Positions 52,881-62,144 of a stretch of 64,000 nt of DNA are shown one piece after another; the first letter of the stretch is position 1; each line of letters begins with the position of its first letter. Source of the stretch: Prolixibacteraceae bacterium (GTDB lineage Bacteria; Bacteroidota; Bacteroidia; Bacteroidales; Prolixibacteraceae). The DNA is taken from assembly GCA_028683385.1 (NCBI GenBank), contig JAQUIJ010000006.1, forward strand, positions 275,318 through 339,317, in the 5' to 3' direction. The position numbers and the translations under genes are program-made. Below the pieces are notes generated by a model, which made no database searches, was not told where the DNA came from, and worked only from the letters and a program-made list of their open reading frames with translations.

Positions 52881-54356
52881 TCAGGAGTTTTTGTAGTTAC
52901 GAATAAGTTGGTGTTTCTGTTTGAGGTATTGCTTCGAGAAAAAATCGATGATGACGGAATGGAACAGGATTCCGATAAATCCGAGCGTTCCGAGTGCAGC
53001 ATAGCCACCAACGGTTCCAAGTATCAGTTTAAATAAATAGAATAGAGAGATGGGGCCGAGCATCAGTGGCAGTGCGCCTAACCATTGCGTGGCGCTTACG
53101 CCCTGGTAATTCATGGCCGACGATTGACTCAGATCGAGCCGCTTTTTGCTATACATGCCCACCCAAAACATCACCGGGATGTTGACGCCCAAATTATAAA
53201 GCAACATGGCTAAATGCGTGTAAATGATTTTAGGATACATCAGTGCATAAGGCAGGGTTAGAAAATAACAAGTTACCGAAATTACAGTAACCAACATGTA
53301 AAACGATTTGAGGAACTGTTTCATGGTTAAACGCTGACACATGAGCATCGAAAAATAGTTGCTGTGCCAGGCCGGGAAAAATTGCCCGTACGAAATCGAA
53401 AACATGCCTACCAGAATAATTCCCCCCAATATGAAAATAAATTCAGGCGGTGGCTGCCCATGTTGATCTTTGTAAACCAGCAATCCGTAGAACAGCATAA
53501 TTAAGGTCATCATGGCTACCGAACGAGGACGTTTGTTACGCCAGATCAGCTTCAGTTCAAGCGCGATGAACCGGCCATTCTCGCCCAGGCGATCGAGCCA
53601 CGAATAATCGCTGATCTTTTCTTCTTTTTGCTTTCCCGAAATCAGGTTAACAAACATGCGGCTGAGCAAAAATCGGACATTCAGAAAATAGAACTGCACC
53701 GGAAGCAAGATGAAAATGATGGAAATTGCCGGATAAATGAGAATCAGGTCGAGTAGTTTTCCCATTCCTCCTGAAAGATCGACAATCCCAAAATGATTGA
53801 TTGCAAACAGACCTGCTAATGCTCCGAGTAAAATAAGGAATCCGTATTCGGCTTCGTTGAACCGCCATTTCAGGTAGATGGCCAGAAAGTGATTGCTGAA
53901 AATCAGTATAAATAGTGAAAGAAACCATGCGGCTGTGGCCATTCCTGAATGATTAACGGCAACTAATTTAATGGTGACCGGTACCAGAAGGAAGAACGGA
54001 AGCACATTGAAAAAATTGAGCAACGAGCGTGTCAGCAGGTAATTGGCAATTGTTTTGCGGCGAATACTCTGCAACAACAACGGCTTGAAACTAACCGTTG
54101 GCAATTTTTGCATCAACTGACGAACAATGAGGTCGATGGCAAAATAGGCCAAAACGATGCTGTTGAATTTGCTTAGCGGCTCGTCGTTGGGAAAACTTTC
54201 GGCCAATATTTTTGGGATAAAAAGTCCCAGAATCAGGAAATTGGCAGAGAAATACAAGGCCAGAAACCCAAGTGCAATTGTGGTTGCCAGGCTTTTGCCC
54301 CAGTAGGCCGATCTAACTGTTTCGCGCCATGCGAGTGAAAAAAGGTTTTGATTCAT
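52881..54356 (-). CDS. DUF5687 family membrane protein (ABC exporter permease)
   Basis: 491 residues with about ten to twelve hydrophobic segments; the N-terminus LFSLAWRETVRSAYWGKSLATTIALGF is typical of DUF5687. A cytosolic loop around 245-275 (GKQKEEKISDYSWLDRLGENGRF) interrupts the membrane part. It is the first gene of the operon with the ATPase two bases downstream, which supports an ABC permease role. What is exported is not known. Confidence 0.85.
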   Translation of the reverse strand: MNQNLFSLAWRETVRSAYWGKSLATTIALGFLALYFSANFLILGLFIPKILAESFPNDEPLSKFNSIVLAYFAIDLIVRQLMQKLPTVSFKPLLLQSIRRKTIANYLLTRSLLNFFNVLPFFLLVPVTIKLVAVNHSGMATAAWFLSLFILIFSNHFLAIYLKWRFNEAEYGFLILLGALAGLFAINHFGIVDLSGGMGKLLDLILIYPAISIIFILLPVQFYFLNVRFLLSRMFVNLISGKQKEEKISDYSWLDRLGENGRFIALELKLIWRNKRPRSVAMMTLIMLFYGLLVYKDQHGQPPPEFIFILGGIILVGMFSISYGQFFPAWHSNYFSMLMCQRLTMKQFLKSFYMLVTVISVTCYFLTLPYALMYPKIIYTHLAMLLYNLGVNIPVMFWVGMYSKKRLDLSQSSAMNYQGVSATQWLGALPLMLGPISLFYLFKLILGTVGGYAALGTLGFIGILFHSVIIDFFSKQYLKQKHQLIRNYKNS

Positions 54357-54431
54357 TGGGGTTGATTTTGACTTTAGGTATTTGTATTCGTGAGTTATGT
54401 TTTGTTACAGATTATGGAAATTCGAAATTAA

Positions 54432-56327
54432 TCATCTTTCCAACCGGTCTGTCAATGTACACGTTTTTTTGAAAGTTCTGGTATGTCCTTCCTGATCGAA
54501 AACTTCAACCAAAATAATGTAAACTCCAACGACGAGTTTTTGTCCTGATTCACTTTTGCCATCCCATGTCCAGCTTCCTTCCTGAGCCTGCAACTGGTTT
54601 TTTATCAGGAATCGAACTTGTCGCCCTGCAGCGTCAAAAATACGGACATTGGCGATGTAACCCGGTTTGCTAAGCCTGAAATTAATCGTCAATTCATCGT
54701 AGTAGCCGTCGCTGTTGGGCGAAAAGGCTTTTGGTTCAGATGTAATTTCATCCTGAATTTCAGTTTCGCTTCCGGCTTGCGAATTGGGCAGTCCGGGAGT
54801 TGCGAAACCTACAGAAGCTGCTGCCGATGTCCAATTTGTGCGGTCGTTAGTTGGCATTTCCAACGAAATACGTTCGAGCGAAACACCCTCCTCATCTGCC
54901 AGAAAAGGTGAGTGCATTTTTGCTGAATAGCCGAATTCATCCAAAACGTTGAGCGAATCGTTCAGTAAAACGACCGTTCCGGTGTCATCCGAATAACTTG
55001 GGAAAGACTTCATCGCACAAAAACTGGCCGGATTGCAAGTGAAATATTGCGATGCCAGAATTGCCGGGTCTTTTGTGCATACCAGAAATTCTCCGGGTTT
55101 CAGGTATCGTTTTTCGGTGGTGACCTGATAGATTTGTTTCAGCGCCAGCGCGTCGTCGCGGGTAGCTAGCCTTAGCCGATTGGTCGGGATTGTTTGTTCC
55201 GAAACATTCACCAATTCTACAAAATCAACTCCTCCGGAAAATGGATTAAACAGCACTTCGTTGATCAGGATTGAACCAATTTCAGGAGCGAACGTGTAGG
55301 AAAACGAAAGTGTATCTGGTGTCATTGTTTTGCCTGAAAGATCAGAGATTCCCAATACATTCAAGCTAAGCTCATTCCCGTTTGATTTCCCAAAGCTAAC
55401 ATCAATCGAATTCGCTGTACTTTTGGTTGGGGTCACCTGTGTGATTGAAACATTCTGGCCGCTTTCGTCCGTTAATTTGAAATTTCCGGAGCGAATGGAT
55501 TCCGGATCAATGGCTCTGTTAAACGTTAGCCTTATTGTATTTGAATTGATCAAAGTAAGTTTCTGAATGAAAAGTTCGGAAGCAAGCTGAACAACGGAAA
55601 TATCGTCGATCCACAATTGTCCGGCTCGGGTGGGGGTGTAGTTGAAATAAAGTCCTACATTTTTGAACGCAGAAATTGCCGGGTCGCTTCCAGAGAAAAG
55701 TTTGCTTTTTGCCTCTCCTGATTTTTGATATTGAAGAGTCCAAACCCCGCGAGTGGTTCGTTTGGCAGTGATCGTTGCTAAAGTTGAAGCATTCCAGTCC
55801 AAATCAGACTCAACAATCAGACTGTCGGCTTTACCATTACTGATTCGCCAGAGTTCGAGCAAATCGCTGCTTCCAGATATATTTACACCCACAGCCCAAC
55901 CGTTAATTAGGTCTGACAAAATAGTATCGGCACTCAAATAAAACCAGAAACGGTTGGCTGATGAAGGATCCCAATTCCCATTTTTAAGTTTGAACGACCA
56001 TTCGATATCAGTAGAATTCAGATCTGAATTGGTTAAATGAAAGATTGAAGAATTGCCGCTTGTTGCAATTGATGCGTGCTTCAACGAGAGTTCTCCTGAA
56101 ATTTTTTCAACAGTCGAAACCTCCCAGTCTGTCGTTTGTTTCCATCCTGAAATAGAGTTGTTTTCGAAATCGTCACTTAAAATGGTTGAGATGGTGTCGT
56201 TTCTGTTTAGGTTTTCTATTTTTGCAAAAGAATTATGGTCAGATTTATATTTGCCAAAAGCATCACAACTTACGATTGTTAAAAAATAGACAAGTATTAT
56301 TGAAAATATAAAAATAAATCTGGTCAT
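54432..56327 (-). CDS. Lamin-tail-domain lipoprotein with FlgD-like C-terminus
   Basis: 631 residues from ATG 56327. The signal ends in IVSC, a likely lipobox. In order: a jelly-roll/laminin-G-like region (about 45-245, DDFENNSISGWKQTTDWEVS), an SbsA-type Ig-like domain (LTLINSNTIRLTFNRAIDPESIRSGNFKL), a lamin-tail domain (GSILINEVLFNPFSGGVDFVELVN) and a C-terminal FlgD-like Ig domain (FSPNSDGYYDELTINFRLSKPG, IFDAAGRQV, GVYIILVEV). It is a surface or periplasmic protein of unknown role. The ending resembles T9SS-linked modules but lacks a type A signal. Confidence 0.8.
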   Translation of the reverse strand: MTRFIFIFSIILVYFLTIVSCDAFGKYKSDHNSFAKIENLNRNDTISTILSDDFENNSISGWKQTTDWEVSTVEKISGELSLKHASIATSGNSSIFHLTNSDLNSTDIEWSFKLKNGNWDPSSANRFWFYLSADTILSDLINGWAVGVNISGSSDLLELWRISNGKADSLIVESDLDWNASTLATITAKRTTRGVWTLQYQKSGEAKSKLFSGSDPAISAFKNVGLYFNYTPTRAGQLWIDDISVVQLASELFIQKLTLINSNTIRLTFNRAIDPESIRSGNFKLTDESGQNVSITQVTPTKSTANSIDVSFGKSNGNELSLNVLGISDLSGKTMTPDTLSFSYTFAPEIGSILINEVLFNPFSGGVDFVELVNVSEQTIPTNRLRLATRDDALALKQIYQVTTEKRYLKPGEFLVCTKDPAILASQYFTCNPASFCAMKSFPSYSDDTGTVVLLNDSLNVLDEFGYSAKMHSPFLADEEGVSLERISLEMPTNDRTNWTSAAASVGFATPGLPNSQAGSETEIQDEITSEPKAFSPNSDGYYDELTINFRLSKPGYIANVRIFDAAGRQVRFLIKNQLQAQEGSWTWDGKSESGQKLVVGVYIILVEVFDQEGHTRTFKKTCTLTDRLER

Positions 56328-56564
56328 TTTTTGAAAAATTAAAAGCAAAGCGTTATTTTTGACACATTATTAAGAGATAATGAAGGCGAAAACGTATTCA
56401 ATTTAACAAAAATTGAACAAATAGCCAAATTTGATTGTATAACAGAAGATTAGATAATAAAAAAATACGAATTGACATGAAACAAGCCAGGAGGCAAAAC
56501 TTCGCATAGGTGAAGATTGTAATGGCGAGTTTCATGCGGCAATTAAAAATTAAATTATAAACAC

Positions 56565-57575
56565 ATGAAAGTTGCAGTAGTTGGCGCAAGTGGTGCGGTA
56601 GGCCAGGAATTTTTGAAAGTTTTGGCTGAACGGAATTTTCCGCTCGATGAACTGGTTTTGTTTGGATCTGGTCGTTCGGCTGGAAACGAGTACGAATTCA
56701 AAGGCAAAAAGCTGGTTGTAAAAGAACTGAAGCACAACGATGATTTTAAAGACATTGACATTGCCCTTACATCGGCCGGTGCATCTATCTCAAAAGAATT
56801 TGCTGATACCATTACCAAATATGGCGCTATCATGATCGATAACTCAAGCGCTTTCCGTTACGATAGTGATGTTCCATTGGTTGTTCCTGAAGTAAATCCT
56901 GAAGATGCTTTGGTTCGTCCACGCAACATTATCGCGAACCCAAACTGTTCAACCATTCAAATGGTTGTTGCCCTGAAGCCGATCAATGATTTATCGAAAA
57001 TTGTGCGTGTTCATGTGGCTACTTACCAGGCAGCAAGCGGTGCAGGTGCGCAGGGAATTGCCGAGCTGGAAACTCAGATTCAGCAAGTTGCCAAAGGAGA
57101 AGAACCTACCATTAGCAAGTTTCCTTACCAGTTGGCGATGAATATCATTCCTCAGATCGATGTTTTCCTTGAAAATGATTACACCAAGGAGGAAATGAAA
57201 ATGAACTGGGAAACAAAAAAAATTATGCACACCGATGCTGAAGTGAGTGCAACTTGTATCCGTATTCCGGTTGCCCGTGCGCATTCCGAAGCTGTTTGGG
57301 TAGAAACTCAAGAAGCCTTGGACATTGAAGTGGTAAAAACTGAAATGGAAAAACTGGAAGGTTTGACAGTTCTGGATAATCCGTCTCAGAAAGTTTACCC
57401 GATGCCATTGTTTGTTTCAGGAAAAGATGATGTTTATGTCGGACGTATCCGCAAAGACGTTTCAAATCCTAAAAGTTTGACGTTCTGGTGCGTTGGCGAC
57501 CAGATTAAAAAGGGTGCCGCGCTGAATGCTGTTCAGATTGCTGAATGGTTGATCAAGAAAGGCGAAGTAAAATAA
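56565..57575 (+). CDS. asd: Aspartate-semialdehyde dehydrogenase
   Basis: 336 residues. It reduces aspartyl phosphate to the semialdehyde on the way to lysine, threonine, methionine and diaminopimelate. The NADP motif is [16 protein letters not shown] at the N-terminus, the catalytic Cys in NPNCSTIQM near 128, and substrate-binding [13 protein letters not shown] with catalytic His near 243. Full length, monocistronic, with a strong terminator. Confidence 0.96.
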   Translation: MKVAVVGASGAVGQEFLKVLAERNFPLDELVLFGSGRSAGNEYEFKGKKLVVKELKHNDDFKDIDIALTSAGASISKEFADTITKYGAIMIDNSSAFRYDSDVPLVVPEVNPEDALVRPRNIIANPNCSTIQMVVALKPINDLSKIVRVHVATYQAASGAGAQGIAELETQIQQVAKGEEPTISKFPYQLAMNIIPQIDVFLENDYTKEEMKMNWETKKIMHTDAEVSATCIRIPVARAHSEAVWVETQEALDIEVVKTEMEKLEGLTVLDNPSQKVYPMPLFVSGKDDVYVGRIRKDVSNPKSLTFWCVGDQIKKGAALNAVQIAEWLIKKGEVK

Positions 57576-57596
57576 AACGCTACATGGTAAAATATG

Positions 57597-57624
57597 AAAA
57601 GCCAGTCAAATCGACTGGCTTTTT
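57597..57624 (+). terminator. Terminator after asd
   Basis: AAAAGCCAGTC (57597-57607) pairs perfectly with GACTGGCTTTT (57613-57623) and runs into T residues. The A-run on the left also allows minus-strand use for hflX, whose stop is at 57675. Confidence 0.88.
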
Positions 57625-57674
57625 GCATTTCTTGTAGAGTGGAGGTTTCACTTGAAGTGAAGCCCTCACTAAAA

Positions 57675-58901
57675 TTATTCTTCAATCTTTACTGTCCAAT
57701 TTTCATCGTAGAGAAAGTCGTTGTATGGGAAGCGGGTGATGTGTATTTTCTTCACTTCTTCGTATAATGTTTTCTTGAGCTCGTTAATGTTCTCTTTTGT
57801 TTTGGCCGAAACAAACAACGAAGGCGTGTTGTTTTTGGCCATCCAACTGCTTTCCCATTCTTCCAGCGAAACATTCTGCTTGGTTCGTGCAGTTAAATCG
57901 TCCTGATGCTTAATAACGTATGTGAATGCATCAATCTTGTTGAATACATAAATGGTAGGTTTGTCGCCCGCATTAATCTCTTTCAGGGTGCGGTTCACCA
58001 CTTCAATCTGTTCTTCGAACCCCTGATGTGAAATGTCTACAATATGCATTAAGATGTCCGATTCGCGTACCTCGTCCAACGTCGATTTGAACGATTCGAC
58101 CAAGCCGTGAGGCAATTTCCGGATGAATCCAACGGTGTCGGCTAATAAAAATGGGAGATTACCAACTACCATTTTGCGAACGGTAGTGTCAAGTGTCGCA
58201 AAGAGCTTATTTTCAGCAAAAACCTCCGATTTGCACAATAGATTCATCATCGTCGATTTACCCACATTGGTATATCCAACCAGGGCCACGCGAACCATTC
58301 GTCCACGGTTTTTGCGTTGCGTCGACTTTTGCTTGTCGATCTTGATCATCTGCTCTTTCAGCAAAGCAATTTTATCGAGAATAATACGGCGGTCAGTTTC
58401 AATTTGCGATTCACCAGGGCCACGCATTCCGATACCTCCACGCTGACGCTCCAAGTGAGTCCATAAACGGGTCAAACGAGGCAGCATGTATTGATATTGG
58501 GCCAGTTCAACCTGCGTTTTGGCGTGTGCTGTTTGTGCCCTCCGGGCAAAAATATCCAGAATCAGAAAAGTGCGATCGAGTACCTTGCATTCGAGTGCTT
58601 TCTCAATGTTCCGGAGTTGGGTTGGACTAAGATCATCGTCAAAAATGACTGCGCCAATTTCGTTAGCTTTAATGAATTCAGCGATTTCTTCCAATTTTCC
58701 TGAACCTACAAATGTGGCATGATTTGGAATATCAAGGCGTTGCAGGAAATGTTTTTTTACCACGGCACCTGCAGTGTCGGCCAGAAATTCGAGTTCCTCC
58801 AAATATTCTTTTGCCTGACTTTCGTCCTGATCTTTGGTAATCAGGCCAACCAGGACTGCTGTTTCTATAAGGGGTGAGTTTTCAATCATAATTTCATTCA
58901 T
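57675..58901 (-). CDS. hflX: Ribosome-associated GTPase HflX
   Basis: 408 residues from ATG 58901; ATG 58889 is also possible. HflX binds 50S subunits and splits stalled ribosomes after stress. The N-terminal nucleotide-binding domain includes VKKHFLQRLDIPNHATFVGSGKLEEIAEF, the linker GMRGPGESQIETDRR near 168, G1 GYTNVGKST near 208, G3 DTVGFIRKLP near 253 and G4 NKID near 320. A 9-base inverted repeat (58907-58931) lies just upstream of the start. Confidence 0.94.
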   Translation of the reverse strand: MNEIMIENSPLIETAVLVGLITKDQDESQAKEYLEELEFLADTAGAVVKKHFLQRLDIPNHATFVGSGKLEEIAEFIKANEIGAVIFDDDLSPTQLRNIEKALECKVLDRTFLILDIFARRAQTAHAKTQVELAQYQYMLPRLTRLWTHLERQRGGIGMRGPGESQIETDRRIILDKIALLKEQMIKIDKQKSTQRKNRGRMVRVALVGYTNVGKSTMMNLLCKSEVFAENKLFATLDTTVRKMVVGNLPFLLADTVGFIRKLPHGLVESFKSTLDEVRESDILMHIVDISHQGFEEQIEVVNRTLKEINAGDKPTIYVFNKIDAFTYVIKHQDDLTARTKQNVSLEEWESSWMAKNNTPSLFVSAKTKENINELKKTLYEEVKKIHITRFPYNDFLYDENWTVKIEE

Positions 58902-59046
58902 TACCAATCAAAATCCGGTTTTGATTTTGATCAGCCTCGGATATTCATTGAATTTATTGGGCGCTAAAGATACTGATTATTCTTTCAGAAAAGTTCAGGA
59001 TTCTATGTCCGGAATCACAGCAAATCCAAATGAAATTTATCTGAAA

Positions 59047-59925
59047 TTATTCTGCGGAATTATTCAATACTGCATTCGTATTTAGAAACAGATGGAGATT
59101 TGTAAATTCTTCCTGAATAAGAGCGTAACCATGATTGTAAAAATTCATGCGCTTTTCAAGGTCTTGTTCGGTACGTCCGATAGAGAATTCAGGAGATGGA
59201 GCTATAATAAATAACTTCCCTTCTTTTTCCATTTGGTCGCAGAAATCAAGAGTTTTATTGTATTGGCTATTTCGATTCAGTAAAGTTGCCAGAAATTCAG
59301 GATGTTTCCTGAATGCAAATTTAAACGGAAGTGAGTTTTTTAATTCTTTTTTTCGGTAACCTCTGGGACGGGTCAGTACGACTACCACTTTTTCGTGTTT
59401 GCTCAATGCGTATTTCACTGGAATTGAATCAGCTACTCCTCCGTCGTAAAAAAGTTGGCCGTCAATATTTACCGACTGAGAAAGAAGCGGGATACTTGAT
59501 GATGCAATAAGCACCTTGTCAATGCCGATATTTGCAATCTCTGGCTTGGTAAAAACTACTCGTTCTCCTGACTCTAGCGAGGTCGTTATCACGTCAAATT
59601 CTGCCGGACTTTTAAAAAAAGCTTTTTCATCGAAAGGAACAAGAGTGGTTGGTAATTCTCCAAAAACAAACTTCATGTTGAAATACGATCCGGTTGTAAT
59701 GAGATGACGAAATCCCATATAGCGCTTATCTGAAGGATATTCAACATTTACTTTCCGATTTCTGCCTTTCTGTTTTGACAAATAGGATGCGCCAATACAT
59801 GCGCCTGCCGATACCCCGATCACTCTTTCAAAGTTAATGTCCTTTTCAAGAAAGTATTCCAATACCCCACTGGTAAATGCTCCACGAAGACCACCGCCTT
59901 CAAGTACAATACAAGAATTTTTCAT
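59047..59925 (-). CDS. Patatin-like phospholipase
   Basis: 292 residues from ATG 59925. The oxyanion motif GGGLRGAF is near residue 10, the catalytic Ser in GVSAGAC near 36 and the Asp in DGGVADSIP near 160, so the Ser-Asp dyad is complete. It belongs to the bacterial YjjU/RssA-like patatins with no signal peptide. I prefer 59925 to ATG 59940 because the promoter box TATCTTTG ends at 59942, which leaves no room for transcription to begin upstream of 59940. Confidence 0.9.
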   Translation of the reverse strand: MKNSCIVLEGGGLRGAFTSGVLEYFLEKDINFERVIGVSAGACIGASYLSKQKGRNRKVNVEYPSDKRYMGFRHLITTGSYFNMKFVFGELPTTLVPFDEKAFFKSPAEFDVITTSLESGERVVFTKPEIANIGIDKVLIASSSIPLLSQSVNIDGQLFYDGGVADSIPVKYALSKHEKVVVVLTRPRGYRKKELKNSLPFKFAFRKHPEFLATLLNRNSQYNKTLDFCDQMEKEGKLFIIAPSPEFSIGRTEQDLEKRMNFYNHGYALIQEEFTNLHLFLNTNAVLNNSAE

Positions 59926-59941
59926 TTCATAACCTTTCATG

Positions 59942-59949
59942 CAAAGATA
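59942..59949 (-). promoter_or_regulatory. -7 box directly before the patatin gene
   Basis: Read on the minus strand it is TATCTTTG, an exact TAnnTTTG match. One base separates it from an ATG at 59940 and 16 bases from the ATG at 59925, so the transcript has a very short or no leader. Confidence 0.45.
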
Positions 59950-60251
59950 ACGACCGGGCAAAAACAAATAGCACCTTCACAAATTAAAAACAGATGGTTT
60001 TTTTTATCTGAAATCCAACAGTGAACCCATAAAAGAGATTCAGTTTGAATAGGAGTAGAGTGGCTCACCGAGTCAAACGTTTCACTTTTGAGCATAAATA
60101 AAACTTAAAATATCGACATCTGCCGATAAAAACAGGCCGCCCATCTATTCAATTTTTAAAAGCAACTGAGGCCAACGTATATTTGATTCATAATTACAAC
60201 AGTAAAAACAATTTAAGACAGAAACAATAGAAAACAATTAAAAGAAAAATT

Positions 60252-60734
60252 ATGAAAACGAAAATTAAATCACTCATCATTATTTGTGCACTTGGATTAG
60301 TTGGAGTATTAAATGCAAATGCAGCATCAAGTTATAAAACTTCATGTATCGCCGGAACTCTGGAAGAACTGAACAATTCAAAATTTGAGAATCTGAATTC
60401 AACAGGTTTTACTTTTAATGCCGATGCTGCAATTGATTATCAGGAAGAAGCCCAATTGGTAACCAAATGGATTGCTGACAATGAAGAAGCAAAAACTATT
60501 CAAATGTTGATTGACAAAGGGATAATTTTATCTGACGAGGATGCAGCAACTTTTGCCAGCGAAGCAAAATCGGAGAATCTGAATTCATCTGAATTTATTT
60601 TCAATGAAGATGCCGATGCTGCAATTGACTATCAGAAAGAAGCCCAATTGGTAACAAAATGGATTGCTGATCAGGAAGAAGTAAAAACAATTCAGAAGTT
60701 GATTGATGAAGGAAAATTAGCAGAAAACAGATAG
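60252..60734 (+). CDS. Secreted hypothetical protein with an internal duplication
   Basis: 160 residues, signal peptide IKSLIIICALGLVGVLNANA. Residues 57-90 and 121-154 are nearly the same (ADAAIDYQ, EAQLVTKWIAD, KTIQ, LID), each preceded by ENLNS. The DNA copies (60420-60521 and 60612-60713) are also nearly identical, so the duplication is recent or kept uniform. Function is unknown; the mature protein is small, acidic and exported. No neighbour suggests a role. A strong terminator follows. Confidence 0.8.
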   Translation: MKTKIKSLIIICALGLVGVLNANAASSYKTSCIAGTLEELNNSKFENLNSTGFTFNADAAIDYQEEAQLVTKWIADNEEAKTIQMLIDKGIILSDEDAATFASEAKSENLNSSEFIFNEDADAAIDYQKEAQLVTKWIADQEEVKTIQKLIDEGKLAENR

Positions 60735-60754
60735 TTAGAATTTTTAATTGTGGT

Positions 60755-60793
60755 TAAATAGAGCTGCTCCAAATCGGAGTAGCTCTATTTTTT
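60755..60793 (+). terminator. Terminator after the duplicated-repeat secreted protein
   Basis: AAATAGAGCTGCTCC (60755-60769) pairs with GGAGTAGCTCTATTT (60775-60789) with one G-T wobble, followed by a T-run to 60793. Confidence 0.88.
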
Positions 60794-61234
60794 TGCTGAT
60801 ACTTGATCACCTTGTTTTAAAGATCGTATAAACTGAACGTGTTTTTGGACACAACCAAACTTGATCTCTGTGAGAATCAAATCCTTAAATCACCTTGGAT
60901 AATTTTGAATTCAGTTCATTTTCAATTACTATCTGGCAAAAATCTGACAAATCCCTAGAATCTGCCAGATTTAGAGTGAAAAAGACAAAATTTCGGGTTT
61001 GGTTAAAGTTGATGAAGATTGGAGTCAACTTCCACCAAACTTGAAATGACATGATGAATCGATTAAGATTTCGTGGTCAATTTGAACGAATATTACAATT
61101 GAATCAACAAACCCTAACCAAAATTAAGTTCGATATTTGGCTTATTACTAATATTTTAGTTGTAACTTTAATGTAATAATCTCTTTTCCCATCGGAGAAA
61201 AATATTTTTTTAGCTAGAAACCTAATTCAGTTAA
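60794..61234. other. Gene-free AT-rich gap
   Basis: About 440 bases with stops in every frame and no RNA gene that I can recognise. TAACTTTA at 61163-61170 could be a weak promoter box for the membrane protein that follows. Otherwise I see nothing in it. Confidence 0.4.
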
Positions 61235-61843
61235 ATGAATATGAAAACACATTTCCTTACTTTATTTAATATTGAGAATCGCAAAAAGACATTATTCTAT
61301 TTGCTCTCTTCGGTTGTATTGGTCATCGCATCACAAATTGTTGGTATAAGTGACAACCCAATAGGAATTGCCATGATTGGGGTTGGAGTGATCTGGTTCT
61401 ACTATTCCTTTGTACATATTTGGAAGAAATCTACAAATTTTGTCCGCCTAATATTTATATCTCTGGGACTTATGCTACTTGAATTTCTGGCAATTAATGT
61501 TTTGGGTTGGTTGGAGAAAATGCAATATCTCAATGAGGGACTGTTAATGGGCATTTTTTTTCTGATTTGTATCCCAATGCTTTTAGTGGGAGCATTCGGA
61601 GCCTTTTCCAGACCGAATCCTGATAATGTAACATGGAAATGGGGATTTATTGTTGGAATTATCATACTGGCAATTGGAATTATATTAAGTCCATTTTTCT
61701 TTATTCGCAATTATCATATAAATCATTCTATTTTATGGAGCATGTCTATCGTGTTAATCGTATGTTTCCCATTTGTTTTGGTAGGTATGGTTTTTATTCG
61801 GAATCATTTTAAAGCTAAAAAACGACATGAAAAAGTAACCTAA
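61235..61843 (+). CDS. Hypothetical membrane protein
   Basis: 202 residues with about six hydrophobic helices: LFYLLSSVVLVIASQIVGI, GIAMIGVGVIWFYYSFVHIW, LIFISLGLMLLEFLAINVLGW, GLLMGIFFLICIPMLLVGAFGAF, WGFIVGIIILAIGIILSPFFFI and MSIVLIVCFPFVLVGMVFI. The tail is basic (KAKKRHEKVT). No family recognised and no partner gene nearby. Confidence 0.75.
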   Translation: MNMKTHFLTLFNIENRKKTLFYLLSSVVLVIASQIVGISDNPIGIAMIGVGVIWFYYSFVHIWKKSTNFVRLIFISLGLMLLEFLAINVLGWLEKMQYLNEGLLMGIFFLICIPMLLVGAFGAFSRPNPDNVTWKWGFIVGIIILAIGIILSPFFFIRNYHINHSILWSMSIVLIVCFPFVLVGMVFIRNHFKAKKRHEKVT

Positions 61844-62144
61844 ATAATCTGTTATTCAGGTTTTTAAATTTTGAGTTTTAGGAATTTCAACTATATCTTT
61901 TAAGGATTTTCAATTTCACTTATTTCGTTAAGATATATTTCATATTGGTTGATGGATAGATTACGAGAAATATCTCGGGAAGGATCTTCAAAAAGGCAAA
62001 CAGGATAAACTTCGCTTATTTTTAAACGAACATGATTGATAACTATTACAAATATCAAGGATCAGATACAGGTTTGTTCATTCGGCATTTATAAGTCTAA
62101 ATAAATTGTGTTCAACCAATATGAAATCTTTTAATTGTGAATTT
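61844..62144. other. AT-rich gap before the M1 peptidase
   Basis: No gene supported. One frame over about 61962-62036 reads DYEKYLGKDLQKGKQDKLRLF, which looks protein-like but has stops on both sides and no start codon. I see no promoter that fits well. Confidence 0.3.

Noticed and set aside
61962..62036. Protein-like stretch DYEKYLGKDLQKGKQDKLRLF in the gap before the M1 peptidase
   Set aside because: Only about 25 codons between stops, with no start codon; it may be a gene remnant, but that cannot be supported.
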